A stretch of 9,251 nucleotides of DNA from Chloroflexota bacterium (GTDB taxonomy: Bacteria > Chloroflexota > Limnocylindria > Limnocylindrales > CSP1-4). Numbering within the stretch: the first letter of the stretch is position 1; every line of letters starts with the position of its first letter. The notes below the pieces were generated by a model that was given only the letters and a program-made list of their open reading frames with translations, had not been told where the DNA came from and did not search any database. The position numbers and the translations under genes are program-made. This document shows, piece after piece, positions 1-6,000 of this stretch. The DNA is taken from the NCBI GenBank assembly GCA_021802185.1, contig JAKAAV010000060.1, positions 1 through 9,251 of the forward strand, read 5' to 3'.

Positions 1-174
1 TTCACCGGCTATGCCGAACCGTTCCGCGACGTGATCACCGAGCTCGGCGGCGTGCCGGGGACGTCCCCGGCAGAGACGCCGCCGGCGGCGGGTGGAGACC
101 CGCCGACCAAGCCCGTGGCGCCGACGATGCCGACGGCCGCCCGGACGGCCTCGCGCGCGGGAGGACGACGATGA
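1..174 (+). CDS. Probable [NiFe] hydrogenase small (delta) subunit, C-terminal fragment
   Basis: This is an open frame entering from the left edge, with 57 codons and a TGA at 172-174. It begins FTGYAEPFRDVITELGG and then runs into a tail of about 40 residues rich in Pro, Ala, Thr and Arg. No iron-sulfur cysteine motif falls in the visible part, so the product is inferred from context. In group 3b (sulfhydrogenase-type) operons the delta small subunit gene directly precedes the alpha large subunit gene, and here the stop overlaps the next start as ATGA (171-174), implying translational coupling. The visible YAEPFR block followed by a low-complexity tail fits the end of such a subunit, but the tail is not diagnostic. 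The small subunit would carry electrons through Fe-S clusters away from the NiFe site to the NAD(P)-reducing beta/gamma subunits, presumably encoded further left. I am confident it is coding and moderately confident of the product. Confidence 0.62.
   Translation, partial: FTGYAEPFRDVITELGGVPGTSPAETPPAAGGDPPTKPVAPTMPTAARTASRAGGRR
160..164 (+). promoter_or_regulatory. Ribosome binding site of the hydrogenase large subunit
   Basis: GGAGG lies 6 nt before the ATG at 171, inside the last codons of the preceding gene. It supports the ATG at 171 as the true start and indicates coupled translation through the ATGA overlap. Confidence 0.75.
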
Positions 175-1484
175 CGACCGATGCCGCCGCCTTCGAGCGC
201 TCCTTCCGCGTCGAGGGAATCACGCGGGTCGAGGGCGAGGGCTCGCTGCATCTCGTGGTCCGCGACGGCGAGGTGACGGAGGCGCGCCTGAAGATCTTCG
301 AGGCGCCGCGCTACTTCGAGCAGCTCGTGGTCGGCCGGCACCCCGACCAGGTCATCGACATCGTGGCGCGGATCTGCGGGATCTGCCCCGAGGCGTACCA
401 GATGAGCGCCGCGGGCGCCTTCGAGGCCATCTTCGGCGTTCAGGTCGATCCGCAGGTCCGGGCGCTCCGGCGCCTGCTGTACGCCGGCGAGTACATCGAG
501 AGCCACGCGCTCCACGTCTACCTGCTCCACGCGCCCGACTTCCTGGGGTACGCGAGCGCGATCGACCTGGCGAAGGACCACCGGGAGGTCGTCGAGCAGG
601 GGCTCGCCCTCAAGAAGATCGGCAACGATCTCATGGGCGTCGTCGGCGGCCGCGCGATCCACCCGGTCAACGTCCGCGTCGGCGGGCTGTACCGGACCCC
701 GGCGCGCGAGGAGCTGCTGCCGATGCGGCCGCGCCTCGTGACCGCGCTCGAGCAGGCCCGCGCCACCCTCGAGTTCGTGGCCCAGTTCGACGCGCCGCCG
801 TTCGAGCGCGACGTGCGCCTTGTCTCGCTCAAGCACCCCTCGGAGTACCCGCTGTTCGACGGCCGCATCGTGTCGCACGAAGGCTCGATCGACATCGGCA
901 TCGGGGAGTGGCGCACCGTGTTCCACGAGGAGCACCACGAGGGCTCGAACGCGCTCCACGCGCGGACCGCGACGGGCGAGACGTACCAGCTCGGCCCGTC
1001 CGCGCGCGTGACGATCGCAGCCGAGCAGCTGCACCCCGTCGCCCGGGAGGCACTCGCGAAGACGCGGCTCTCGGACGCGATCGCCCGGAACCCGTTCTGG
1101 AGCATCGCGGCGCGCGGAGTCGAGCTCGTGCACTACTGCGCCGAGGCGATCGACATCATCGATGCGTACGAGCGGCCGGCGCGTCCGTACGAGCCGTGGT
1201 CGCCGCGCGCGGGGGCGGCCGGCTGGGGGTCCGAGGCGCCGCGAGGCATCTGCTGGCACCACTGGGAGACCGACGCCGAGGGCATGGTCACCGGGGCCCA
1301 GATCGTGCCGCCGACGAGCCAGAACCAGGGCCAGATCGAGGCCGACCTGCGCGCGTTCGCGCCGTCGGTGCTCGAGCTGGACCATGCCGAGGCCACGCGG
1401 CGTCTGGAGCAGCTCATCCGGTCGTACGACCCGTGCATCTCGTGCGCGACCCACTTCCTCGATCTGACCGTCGATCAGGCGTGA
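171..1484 (+). CDS. [NiFe] hydrogenase large (alpha) subunit, group 3b-like
   Basis: This is the 437-aa catalytic subunit holding the NiFe(CN)2CO site of a cytoplasmic hydrogenase that interconverts H2 with NAD(P)H together with Fe-S and flavin subunits. The N-terminal pair of metal-binding cysteines is in RICGICP (C69, C72) and the C-terminal pair is in DPCISCATH (C422, C425), the canonical L1 and L2 motifs. The pattern after L1 (PEAYQMS, with Tyr where membrane-bound enzymes have His) and blocks such as YIESHALHVYLLHAPDF and GGRAIHPVNVRVGG are typical of group 3 enzymes, best matching the 3b NADP-linked/sulfhydrogenase type. The length is normal for that group. After H428 come nine residues, FLDLTVDQA, predicted to be the extension removed during maturation. 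The gene overlaps its upstream neighbour as ATGA and the protease gene downstream as GTGA. There is no signal peptide. Subgroup assignment is by motif recall, not by phylogeny. Confidence 0.95.
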   Translation: MTTDAAAFERSFRVEGITRVEGEGSLHLVVRDGEVTEARLKIFEAPRYFEQLVVGRHPDQVIDIVARICGICPEAYQMSAAGAFEAIFGVQVDPQVRALRRLLYAGEYIESHALHVYLLHAPDFLGYASAIDLAKDHREVVEQGLALKKIGNDLMGVVGGRAIHPVNVRVGGLYRTPAREELLPMRPRLVTALEQARATLEFVAQFDAPPFERDVRLVSLKHPSEYPLFDGRIVSHEGSIDIGIGEWRTVFHEEHHEGSNALHARTATGETYQLGPSARVTIAAEQLHPVAREALAKTRLSDAIARNPFWSIAARGVELVHYCAEAIDIIDAYERPARPYEPWSPRAGAAGWGSEAPRGICWHHWETDAEGMVTGAQIVPPTSQNQGQIEADLRAFAPSVLELDHAEATRRLEQLIRSYDPCISCATHFLDLTVDQA

Positions 1485-2038
1485 TCGCCGCATCCCGGAC
1501 GGCCGACCACCGGCCACCGCCACGCGGCGCCCGATCCGTGCTCGTGCTCGCGTGCGGGGAGACCTCGCGCGGTGACGACCGGGCGGCACTCCTCGCGGCC
1601 GAGCTCGTTCGCGGGTGGCTCGACGGGCTCGCGACGCCGCCGGCGGACCTCGAGCCCGCGCTGGCGGCGCTCGCAGGCCGGCTCGAGGTGCGCGACGTCG
1701 GGCAGCTCGAGCCGGACGACCTCCTGTCGGCGTCGTCGGACGAGGCCGTCGTGGTCGTCGACGCGGCGCGCGGGCTGCCAGCGGGGCAGGTCGTCCGCCG
1801 ACCGCTTGCCGGGCTCGGGTCGGGTGGCCCCGCCCCTCGGTCCTCGCACAGGCTGCCGCTTCGGGACGTGCTCGCGCTCGTCGAGATGCTGCGCGGCTCG
1901 CTCCCCGCGGGCTCGTTCGTCGGGATCGGGGCGAGCGTCTTCGGCCTCGGCGACCCGCCGTCGGACGCCGTCCTTCGGGGCGTGCCGGCCTTCGCGGCCA
2001 CGATCGTGCAGGAGGCCGCGCGCCTGCTCGGGGACTGA
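1481..2038 (+). CDS. Hydrogenase maturation protease (HyaD/HybD/HycI family)
   Basis: This is a 185-aa endopeptidase predicted to clip the C-terminal extension of the large subunit after nickel insertion. The family signature appears as LACGETSRGDD (residues 23-33). The three nickel-sensing ligands known from HybD all have clear counterparts: E27 in CGE, D94 in VVVVDAA, and H123 in SSHRLPL. The GTG start at 1481 overlaps the TGA of the large subunit (GTGA, 1481-1484), a typical coupled start. No strong Shine-Dalgarno is present, only AGG just before it. An in-frame GTG at 1538 would trim the protein to begin at VLVLACGE but also lacks a ribosome binding site. Direct linkage to the large subunit implies dedication to this enzyme. 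The N-terminal about 18 residues before the beta strand are basic, Pro-rich and probably unstructured. Family assignment is firm, the exact start slightly less so. Confidence 0.93.
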   Translation: MIAASRTADHRPPPRGARSVLVLACGETSRGDDRAALLAAELVRGWLDGLATPPADLEPALAALAGRLEVRDVGQLEPDDLLSASSDEAVVVVDAARGLPAGQVVRRPLAGLGSGGPAPRSSHRLPLRDVLALVEMLRGSLPAGSFVGIGASVFGLGDPPSDAVLRGVPAFAATIVQEAARLLGD

Positions 2039-2079
2039 CCAGACCCATGGCACGTCGGGGCTCGCGCCGGACCGGCATT

Positions 2080-2116
2080 GCGCCGCGTGCCCGGAAACGC
2101 GGCACGGGCGCGGCGC
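2080..2116. terminator. GC-rich hairpin in convergent gap, possible terminator
   Basis: GCGCCGCG (2080-2087) and CCCG (2090-2093) pair with CGGG (2105-2108) and CGCGGCGC (2109-2116). The stem has 12 bp with a TG bulge and an 11-nt loop. It sits 41 nt after the protease stop, between convergent genes. No T tract follows on either strand, so intrinsic termination is plausible but unproven. Random pairing is also more likely in DNA this GC-rich. Confidence 0.4.
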
Positions 2117-2119
2117 GAG

Positions 2120-2152
2120 CCTGGCTGGGCGCCGGGCCGTCTCGGAGCCAGG
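2120..2152. terminator. Second hairpin next to the TerB-like gene stop
   Basis: CCTGGCT (2120-2126) and AGCCAGG (2146-2152) form perfect 7-bp arms around a 19-nt GC-rich loop. The right arm ends 2 nt from the stop codon of the minus-strand TerB-like gene, so for that strand this would be the first structure after translation ends. There is no T tract. Together with the neighbouring hairpin it may form a bidirectional termination region. Confidence 0.35.
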
Positions 2153-2154
2153 GG

Positions 2155-2730
2155 TCAGCGCGAGCCGCCCGATTCCTCGTCCGGCCGGTGCGACCCCGCC
2201 GCTCGGGCCAGCCGGAGGGCCGTCAGGTACTCCGAGAACTCCGCTCGCACCGTCGACGCTTCCTCGCGATCGATCCCGAGCTCGCCCGCGATCTGCCCGA
2301 GCACGACGGCCTCCTGCCCGGTGATCTCGTCATCCGCGGCGGCGACCACGAAGCACGCGCGCAGCAACGCGCGCCGCTGCTCGGGCGTGGAGATCTCGCG
2401 GAACTCGCGGGTCACGAGGTAGTCCTCGGTGGCTCCCGAGACGAGTGCCTGCAGCTTCGCCATCTGGGTGACGAGCACGGCCCGCGCCTCGTCCAGGCCC
2501 CCCTCGACGAGCACGCGCTCGATCGCCGCCGTCTCGACGTCGCTGATCCGGAGGTCGGCGCTTGCGGCCCGCGCGACGACGTACGCCGCGGAGGCGAGGA
2601 GGCGGGCGTGGTCGGGCGGCAGCGCGTCGAGCGTGGCCACGAGCCGCCGGACGGTCTCGGTGTCGCCGGCAGCCACGGCCGGTGCCACGGACCGGTCCGG
2701 CTCGAGGCCAAGGAACCTGCGAAACGACAT
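2155..2730 (-). CDS. TerB-like (tellurite resistance TerB family) protein
   Basis: This is a 191-aa, mostly helical soluble protein. It carries two related acidic blocks, ASADLRISDVETAAIERVL (residues 55-73) and AAADDEITGQEAVVLGQIA (130-148). Each has the D-x-x-I-x-x-x-E spacing of the duplicated TerB fold, which is thought to bind divalent metal. The segment between them ends in a PEQRRALLRACFVVAAAD helix typical of the family. The C-terminal 15 residues are polar and disordered-looking. The ATG at 2730 is chosen because GGGAG lies 6 nt upstream; the frame is open further upstream, but that sequence is Arg/Pro/Ser-rich and unlike a protein. No other ter genes are visible, so tellurite resistance itself should not be assumed; TerB-fold proteins are widespread in stress and membrane-associated contexts. 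It lies last in the minus-strand series MFS-ALDH-TerB, separated from ALDH by 112 bp. Confidence 0.83.
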   Translation of the reverse strand: MSFRRFLGLEPDRSVAPAVAAGDTETVRRLVATLDALPPDHARLLASAAYVVARAASADLRISDVETAAIERVLVEGGLDEARAVLVTQMAKLQALVSGATEDYLVTREFREISTPEQRRALLRACFVVAAADDEITGQEAVVLGQIAGELGIDREEASTVRAEFSEYLTALRLARAAGSHRPDEESGGSR

Positions 2731-2736
2731 CGTGCT

Positions 2737-2741
2737 CTCCC
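2737..2741 (-). promoter_or_regulatory. Ribosome binding site of the TerB-like gene
   Basis: On the minus strand GGGAG lies 6 nt before the ATG at 2730. It decides the start against the longer open frame that extends upstream. Confidence 0.7.
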
Positions 2742-2808
2742 GTCGCTGCTCCGGCCGCGCGGAGCGTCCTGGCCGCCCAGCCGGCGCGGATCGGCCCTGT
2801 CGGCGCGG

Positions 2809-2832
2809 TGCGCCTTGGCCGGCCGAGGCGCA
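2809..2832. repeat. 24-bp near-perfect palindrome, possible ALDH terminator
   Basis: TGCGCCTTGGCC (2809-2820) is followed immediately by GGCCGAGGCGCA (2821-2832), its reverse complement with one T/A-to-G difference. On the minus strand it begins 10 nt after the TAG of the aldehyde dehydrogenase gene and about 80 nt before the TerB-like start. It could fold as a strong stem with a tiny loop and end or attenuate ALDH transcription, or be a dyad protein-binding site. No T tract follows. Confidence 0.45.
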
Positions 2833-2842
2833 GGCGCACGGC

Positions 2843-4408
2843 CTATCCGGGCTGGTTGTCGATCTGCGCTCGCTGCAATCGACCCGAGTAGTCCACGTAG
2901 ACCGCCTTCCACTCCGTGAACGTGTCGAGGGCGGCGTGCCCCGCCTCACGGTGGCCGTTGCCGCTCCCCTTCATGCCGCCGAACGGGAGATGGGTCTCCG
3001 CGCCGATCGTGCCGGCGTTGACGTAGACGAGCCCCGCGCGGAGGTCGCGCATCGCCCGGAAGGCGGTGTTCACGCTGGCCGTGTAGATGCTCGCGGAGAG
3101 ACCGTACCTGGTCTGGTTGGCGGCCGTCACGAGGGCGTCGTAGTCCGGGACCGTGATCACGGACAGGATCGGCCCGAAGATCTCCTCCTGGGCCAGGCGG
3201 TCCATCGGGCGCACGTCCCGCACGATCGCCGGCTCGAAGAAGAAGCCGTGCTCGAGACCCTCGCCGGCCGCCCTGCGGCCGCCGCACACGACGTCGTGCT
3301 CCGACCGCGCCAGGCCGGCGTACCCCGAGACCTTCTCGAGCGCGTGTCCGCTGATCAGCGGGCCGACGTCCACCGCCGGATCGAGTCCATCCCCGAGCCG
3401 GAGCCGCCGCGTTCGTTCGACCAGCCGGTCGATCAGGGCGTCCGCGACCGTCTCGTGCACGATCACGCGGCTGCACGCCGTGCACCGCTGCCCGGTCGTC
3501 CCGAACGCCGACCACACGATCCCGTCGACCGCCAAGCCCAGGTCGGCATCGTCCATCACCGTGATCGCGTTCTTGCCGCCGAGCTCGAGCGCGACGCGCC
3601 TGAGCCGCCGCCCCGCCGCCTGCGCGATCGCCCGGCCCGTCGACTCGTGACCGGTGAAGCTGATCACGTCGACGTCGGGGTTCTCGACGAGCGCCGCCCC
3701 GACCTCCTCGCCCGTGCCGGTCACGAGGTTGACCGTCCCCGCCGGGAATCCGGCCTCGGCCAGCAGCTCGACGAGCAGCGCGGCGCACCCGGGCGTGTCG
3801 GAGGCCGGCTTCCACACGACGGTGTTGCCGGTCACCAGCGCCGGCATCATCTTCCAGCACGGGATCGCGATCGGGAAATTCCAGGGGGTCACGATCGCGG
3901 CGACGCCGAGCGGCTCGCGCACGCTCATCGCCCATTTGTCGGGCAGCTCCGACGGGACCGTGTCGCCGAACATCCGGCGCCCCTCCCCGGCCATCAGAAA
4001 CGCGATGTCGATGCCCTCCTGGACGGCGGCGCGCGCCTCCGCGATGACCTTGCCCATCGCGCGGGTCATCGCCCGGGCCCGCCGCTCCTTGTGCTCGGCG
4101 AGCAGCGCGGCGAACCGGAACATGACCTCGGCACGTTTCGGCGCGGGAGTCGCGCGCCAGCCCGGGCCGGCCACCTCCGCGGCCCGGATCGCCATCGCGA
4201 CGTCGGACGCGCTCGACAGCTGGAAGCGCCCGACGACGTCACGGGCGTCCGCGGGGTTCAACGAGTCGAAGGTGCGGCCGGTGACCGATTCGACCCACTC
4301 CCCCGCGATGAAGTTCCCGTAGGCTGGCGTGGGGTGATCGTGCGACGCCGCCCCGGTCGAGGAGGCGCGGTCATCTGACGCCGCTCCGGACGCGATTCCG
4401 CGCTCCAT
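2843..4408 (-). CDS. NAD(P)-dependent aldehyde dehydrogenase
   Basis: This 521-aa member of the ALDH superfamily oxidises an aldehyde to the acid in the cytoplasm. Landmarks in order are TPWNFP with the oxyanion Asn177, cofactor-binding Lys200 in VVWKPA, the Rossmann turn in FTGHESTGR (251-259), general base Glu275 in ELGGKN, nucleophile Cys309 in GQRCTACSR, EEIFGP (408-413), and LPFGGMKGSGNGHREAG near the end. The GQRCTA active-site context and the closing TEWKAVYVDYSGRLQRAQIDN block resemble alpha-ketoglutarate-semialdehyde and ALDH7-type enzymes, so a semialdehyde is a reasonable but unproven substrate. A 28-residue polar N-terminal extension precedes the first beta strand (YGNFIAGEW). Two adjacent ATG codons occur. 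GGGAGG ends 1 nt before the ATG at 4411 and 4 nt before the ATG at 4408, so I choose the latter; the difference is one residue. It lies just after the MFS gene on the same strand, probably co-transcribed. Confidence 0.93.
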   Translation of the reverse strand: MERGIASGAASDDRASSTGAASHDHPTPAYGNFIAGEWVESVTGRTFDSLNPADARDVVGRFQLSSASDVAMAIRAAEVAGPGWRATPAPKRAEVMFRFAALLAEHKERRARAMTRAMGKVIAEARAAVQEGIDIAFLMAGEGRRMFGDTVPSELPDKWAMSVREPLGVAAIVTPWNFPIAIPCWKMMPALVTGNTVVWKPASDTPGCAALLVELLAEAGFPAGTVNLVTGTGEEVGAALVENPDVDVISFTGHESTGRAIAQAAGRRLRRVALELGGKNAITVMDDADLGLAVDGIVWSAFGTTGQRCTACSRVIVHETVADALIDRLVERTRRLRLGDGLDPAVDVGPLISGHALEKVSGYAGLARSEHDVVCGGRRAAGEGLEHGFFFEPAIVRDVRPMDRLAQEEIFGPILSVITVPDYDALVTAANQTRYGLSASIYTASVNTAFRAMRDLRAGLVYVNAGTIGAETHLPFGGMKGSGNGHREAGHAALDTFTEWKAVYVDYSGRLQRAQIDNQPG

Positions 4409-4412
4409 CATG

Positions 4413-4418
4413 CCTCCC
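4413..4418 (-). promoter_or_regulatory. Ribosome binding site of the aldehyde dehydrogenase
   Basis: GGGAGG on the minus strand fills most of the 8-nt gap between the MFS stop (4420-4422) and the twin ATG codons (4411 and 4408). The spacing of 4 nt favours the second ATG. The tight arrangement implies one transcript for MFS and ALDH. Confidence 0.65.
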
Positions 4419-4419
4419 G

Positions 4420-5877
4420 TCACGCGCCGGATTGTAGGTTCAGGGCCACGCCCCCACCGTCGCGGCCGCCGGACCCAGCGCGGGGGCCGCCTCCGGCCCG
4501 ACCGCCGGGCCCGCGGATCCGGTGCTCGTACGGGCGGAGGCGCCACAGCGGGACCACCGCGACGCCGAGGAGCAGGATCGTGGCCGCCAGGAGACCGTCG
4601 ATCCCGAGCAGACGCGCCGACTCGCCGCCGACCAGGCTGCCGATGACCTGGCCGAGCGCGAGGAACACGCTGTAGAGACCCATGATCACGCCGCGGTCCT
4701 GCGGGTGCACCTCCGACACGTCCGCAAGGAGGCCGAGCGCCGCCGGGGTGGCGCCGGCGAGCACGAACAGCCCGAACCCGGCCGCGAGCGTGAACAGCAC
4801 GGTGATGACCACGGGCTGGCCGCCGCTGTGGTTCACGATGAACGTGGATCCCGTCGCGATCGCCCCGCCCGCGATGCCGTACAGGATGATCGTCGTGCGC
4901 CGGAGCGTCCGGAACCGGCCTCCCCAGTACAGGAGCCCGGCGAAGAAGACCAGCATCCCGACCGCGAGCCCGATGCTGACCTGCGTCGGCGTGAAGCCGC
5001 CCATCAGCATCTGGTGCCGGGCGACCGGACGGGTCGTCGGCTGGACGAGCTGGAAGAGCGACTGGCTCGTCCACAGCCCGATCGACGCGTTCAGCGCGAT
5101 CCATGTCGGCGCCAGGAGCCACACGTGCGAGCTGCCGAGGACCTGGACGTAGCGGCGCATGGGGGCGCGGGCAGGGGCGGCGCCTCCGTGGCCCGACGGC
5201 GCGTCCGCCGCGGCGGGCGCGTCGCCAGCGGCAGGGCCGTCGATCGCGGCGGGCGGGTCGCGCGGATCGGGAGCCGCGGCAGGTTCGTCGGTCGCTGACC
5301 CTGCTCCCTCCTCGAGCTCCTCGACGCCGAACCGGTAGATCAGCCACGACAGGCCGTACACGACCGCGTTGAGGAAGAACGCGGTGCGGCCGACGAGCTC
5401 GTACAGCGGGCCGGCGGCCACGAGGCCGGCGCCGAGCCCGGCCAGCGTCGCGAGCTCGAATCGGGCGACTGCCCTGCCACGGAGCGCGTCGTCGTGTGCG
5501 GTCGCGCGAGCCACGTACCCGAGGATCGACGGAACGCTCGCGGCGGTCGAGCCGCCCTCGAGCAGGCGCGTCAGCGCGAGCACCGGGACGCTCGTCGTGA
5601 GGCCGGTCAGGATCACGGCGACCGCGCCGAAGCCGGGGCCGGCCTGCATGACCGGGTGCTGGCCGAGACGGTCGGAGATCGCGCCGAACGGCGGCGACAG
5701 CAACAGCTCGGCGAGGAAGAACGTCGCCGACAGCATCCCGACGATGAGCGGGTCGACGGCGTTGCCGCCGTGCCTCGGGAAGTCGGCGAGGTAGTAGACG
5801 AGCAGAGCGCCCGTCAGACCCGTGCTGAACCGCAGCGTGAACGTGCCGGCGAGGACCGCGACGAGCGAACGGTGCAC
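4420..5877 (-). CDS. MFS transporter (12-TM type)
   Basis: This 485-aa integral membrane protein has two six-helix halves. The N-terminal half (residues 1-185) contains the MFS motif A between TM2 and TM3, seen as GAISDRLGQHP (65-75). The second half (from about 250) contains a weaker counterpart around GGRFRTLRRTTIILYG, and the HPQDRGVIMGLYSVFLALGQVIGSLVGG block typical of MFS TM10-TM11. The central cytoplasmic loop (186-239) is unusually rich in Ala, Pro, Asp and Glu. The last 33 residues are Gly/Arg-rich and hydrophilic. The GTG at 5877 is chosen because hydrophobic TM1 begins almost at once and no ribosome binding site or ATG lies further upstream; TTG at 5895 is an alternative. Substrate is unknown. 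Linkage to an aldehyde dehydrogenase hints at transport of a metabolite that yields an aldehyde, or at efflux. A divergent promoter region separates it from the glycosyltransferase gene. Confidence 0.88.
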   Translation of the reverse strand: MHRSLVAVLAGTFTLRFSTGLTGALLVYYLADFPRHGGNAVDPLIVGMLSATFFLAELLLSPPFGAISDRLGQHPVMQAGPGFGAVAVILTGLTTSVPVLALTRLLEGGSTAASVPSILGYVARATAHDDALRGRAVARFELATLAGLGAGLVAAGPLYELVGRTAFFLNAVVYGLSWLIYRFGVEELEEGAGSATDEPAAAPDPRDPPAAIDGPAAGDAPAAADAPSGHGGAAPARAPMRRYVQVLGSSHVWLLAPTWIALNASIGLWTSQSLFQLVQPTTRPVARHQMLMGGFTPTQVSIGLAVGMLVFFAGLLYWGGRFRTLRRTTIILYGIAGGAIATGSTFIVNHSGGQPVVITVLFTLAAGFGLFVLAGATPAALGLLADVSEVHPQDRGVIMGLYSVFLALGQVIGSLVGGESARLLGIDGLLAATILLLGVAVVPLWRLRPYEHRIRGPGGRAGGGPRAGSGGRDGGGVALNLQSGA

Positions 5878-5884
5878 CGGGTAT

Positions 5885-5890
5885 AGGGTA
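5885..5890 (-). promoter_or_regulatory. Possible -10 box of the MFS gene (leaderless)
   Basis: On the minus strand TACCCT ends 7 nt before the GTG start at 5877, the spacing expected if transcription starts at or next to the start codon. No Shine-Dalgarno lies in between. I see no convincing -35 element, so the call rests on the TANNNT match and its position. Confidence 0.4.
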
Positions 5891-5985
5891 CCCAACCCGG
5901 CGCCCGTGCGAACACCCGAGCGAGCACCATCGCCACCGCTCCTGCGCCGCCAGGGCCGCGTGGAAGGCCCCTCGCGATCCTCGGA

Positions 5986-5991
5986 TAGACT
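5986..5991 (+). promoter_or_regulatory. Possible -10 box of the glycosyltransferase gene (leaderless)
   Basis: TAGACT, in the context GGATAGACT, ends 9 nt before the ATG at 6001. The nine bases between are CCGGCCGAC, with no Shine-Dalgarno, so the transcript would be leaderless or nearly so. No clear -35 element is visible. Confidence 0.45.
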
Positions 5992-6000
5992 CCGGCCGAC

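Noticed and set aside
375..401. Hydrogenase L1 motif with Tyr where many [NiFe] hydrogenases have His (CxxCxxxH).
   Set aside because: RICGICPxAY is the usual form in group 3b-type enzymes as I recall them, so this is a subgroup feature and not a defect.
9..2105. A 698-codon open frame on the minus strand across the hydrogenase genes.
   Set aside because: It is antisense to clear hydrogenase and protease motifs, is extremely Arg/Ala/Pro-rich and resembles no protein family. Long stop-free shadow frames are expected at this GC content.
2155..2730. TerB-like gene as evidence of a tellurite resistance or phage-defence island.
   Set aside because: No other ter genes, nucleases, ATPases or mobile elements are present; a single TerB fold is common in ordinary genomic contexts.
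2429..4378. A 649-codon plus-strand frame across the TerB-like gene and ALDH.
   Set aside because: It is antisense to an ALDH with all catalytic residues intact and has no recognisable domain.
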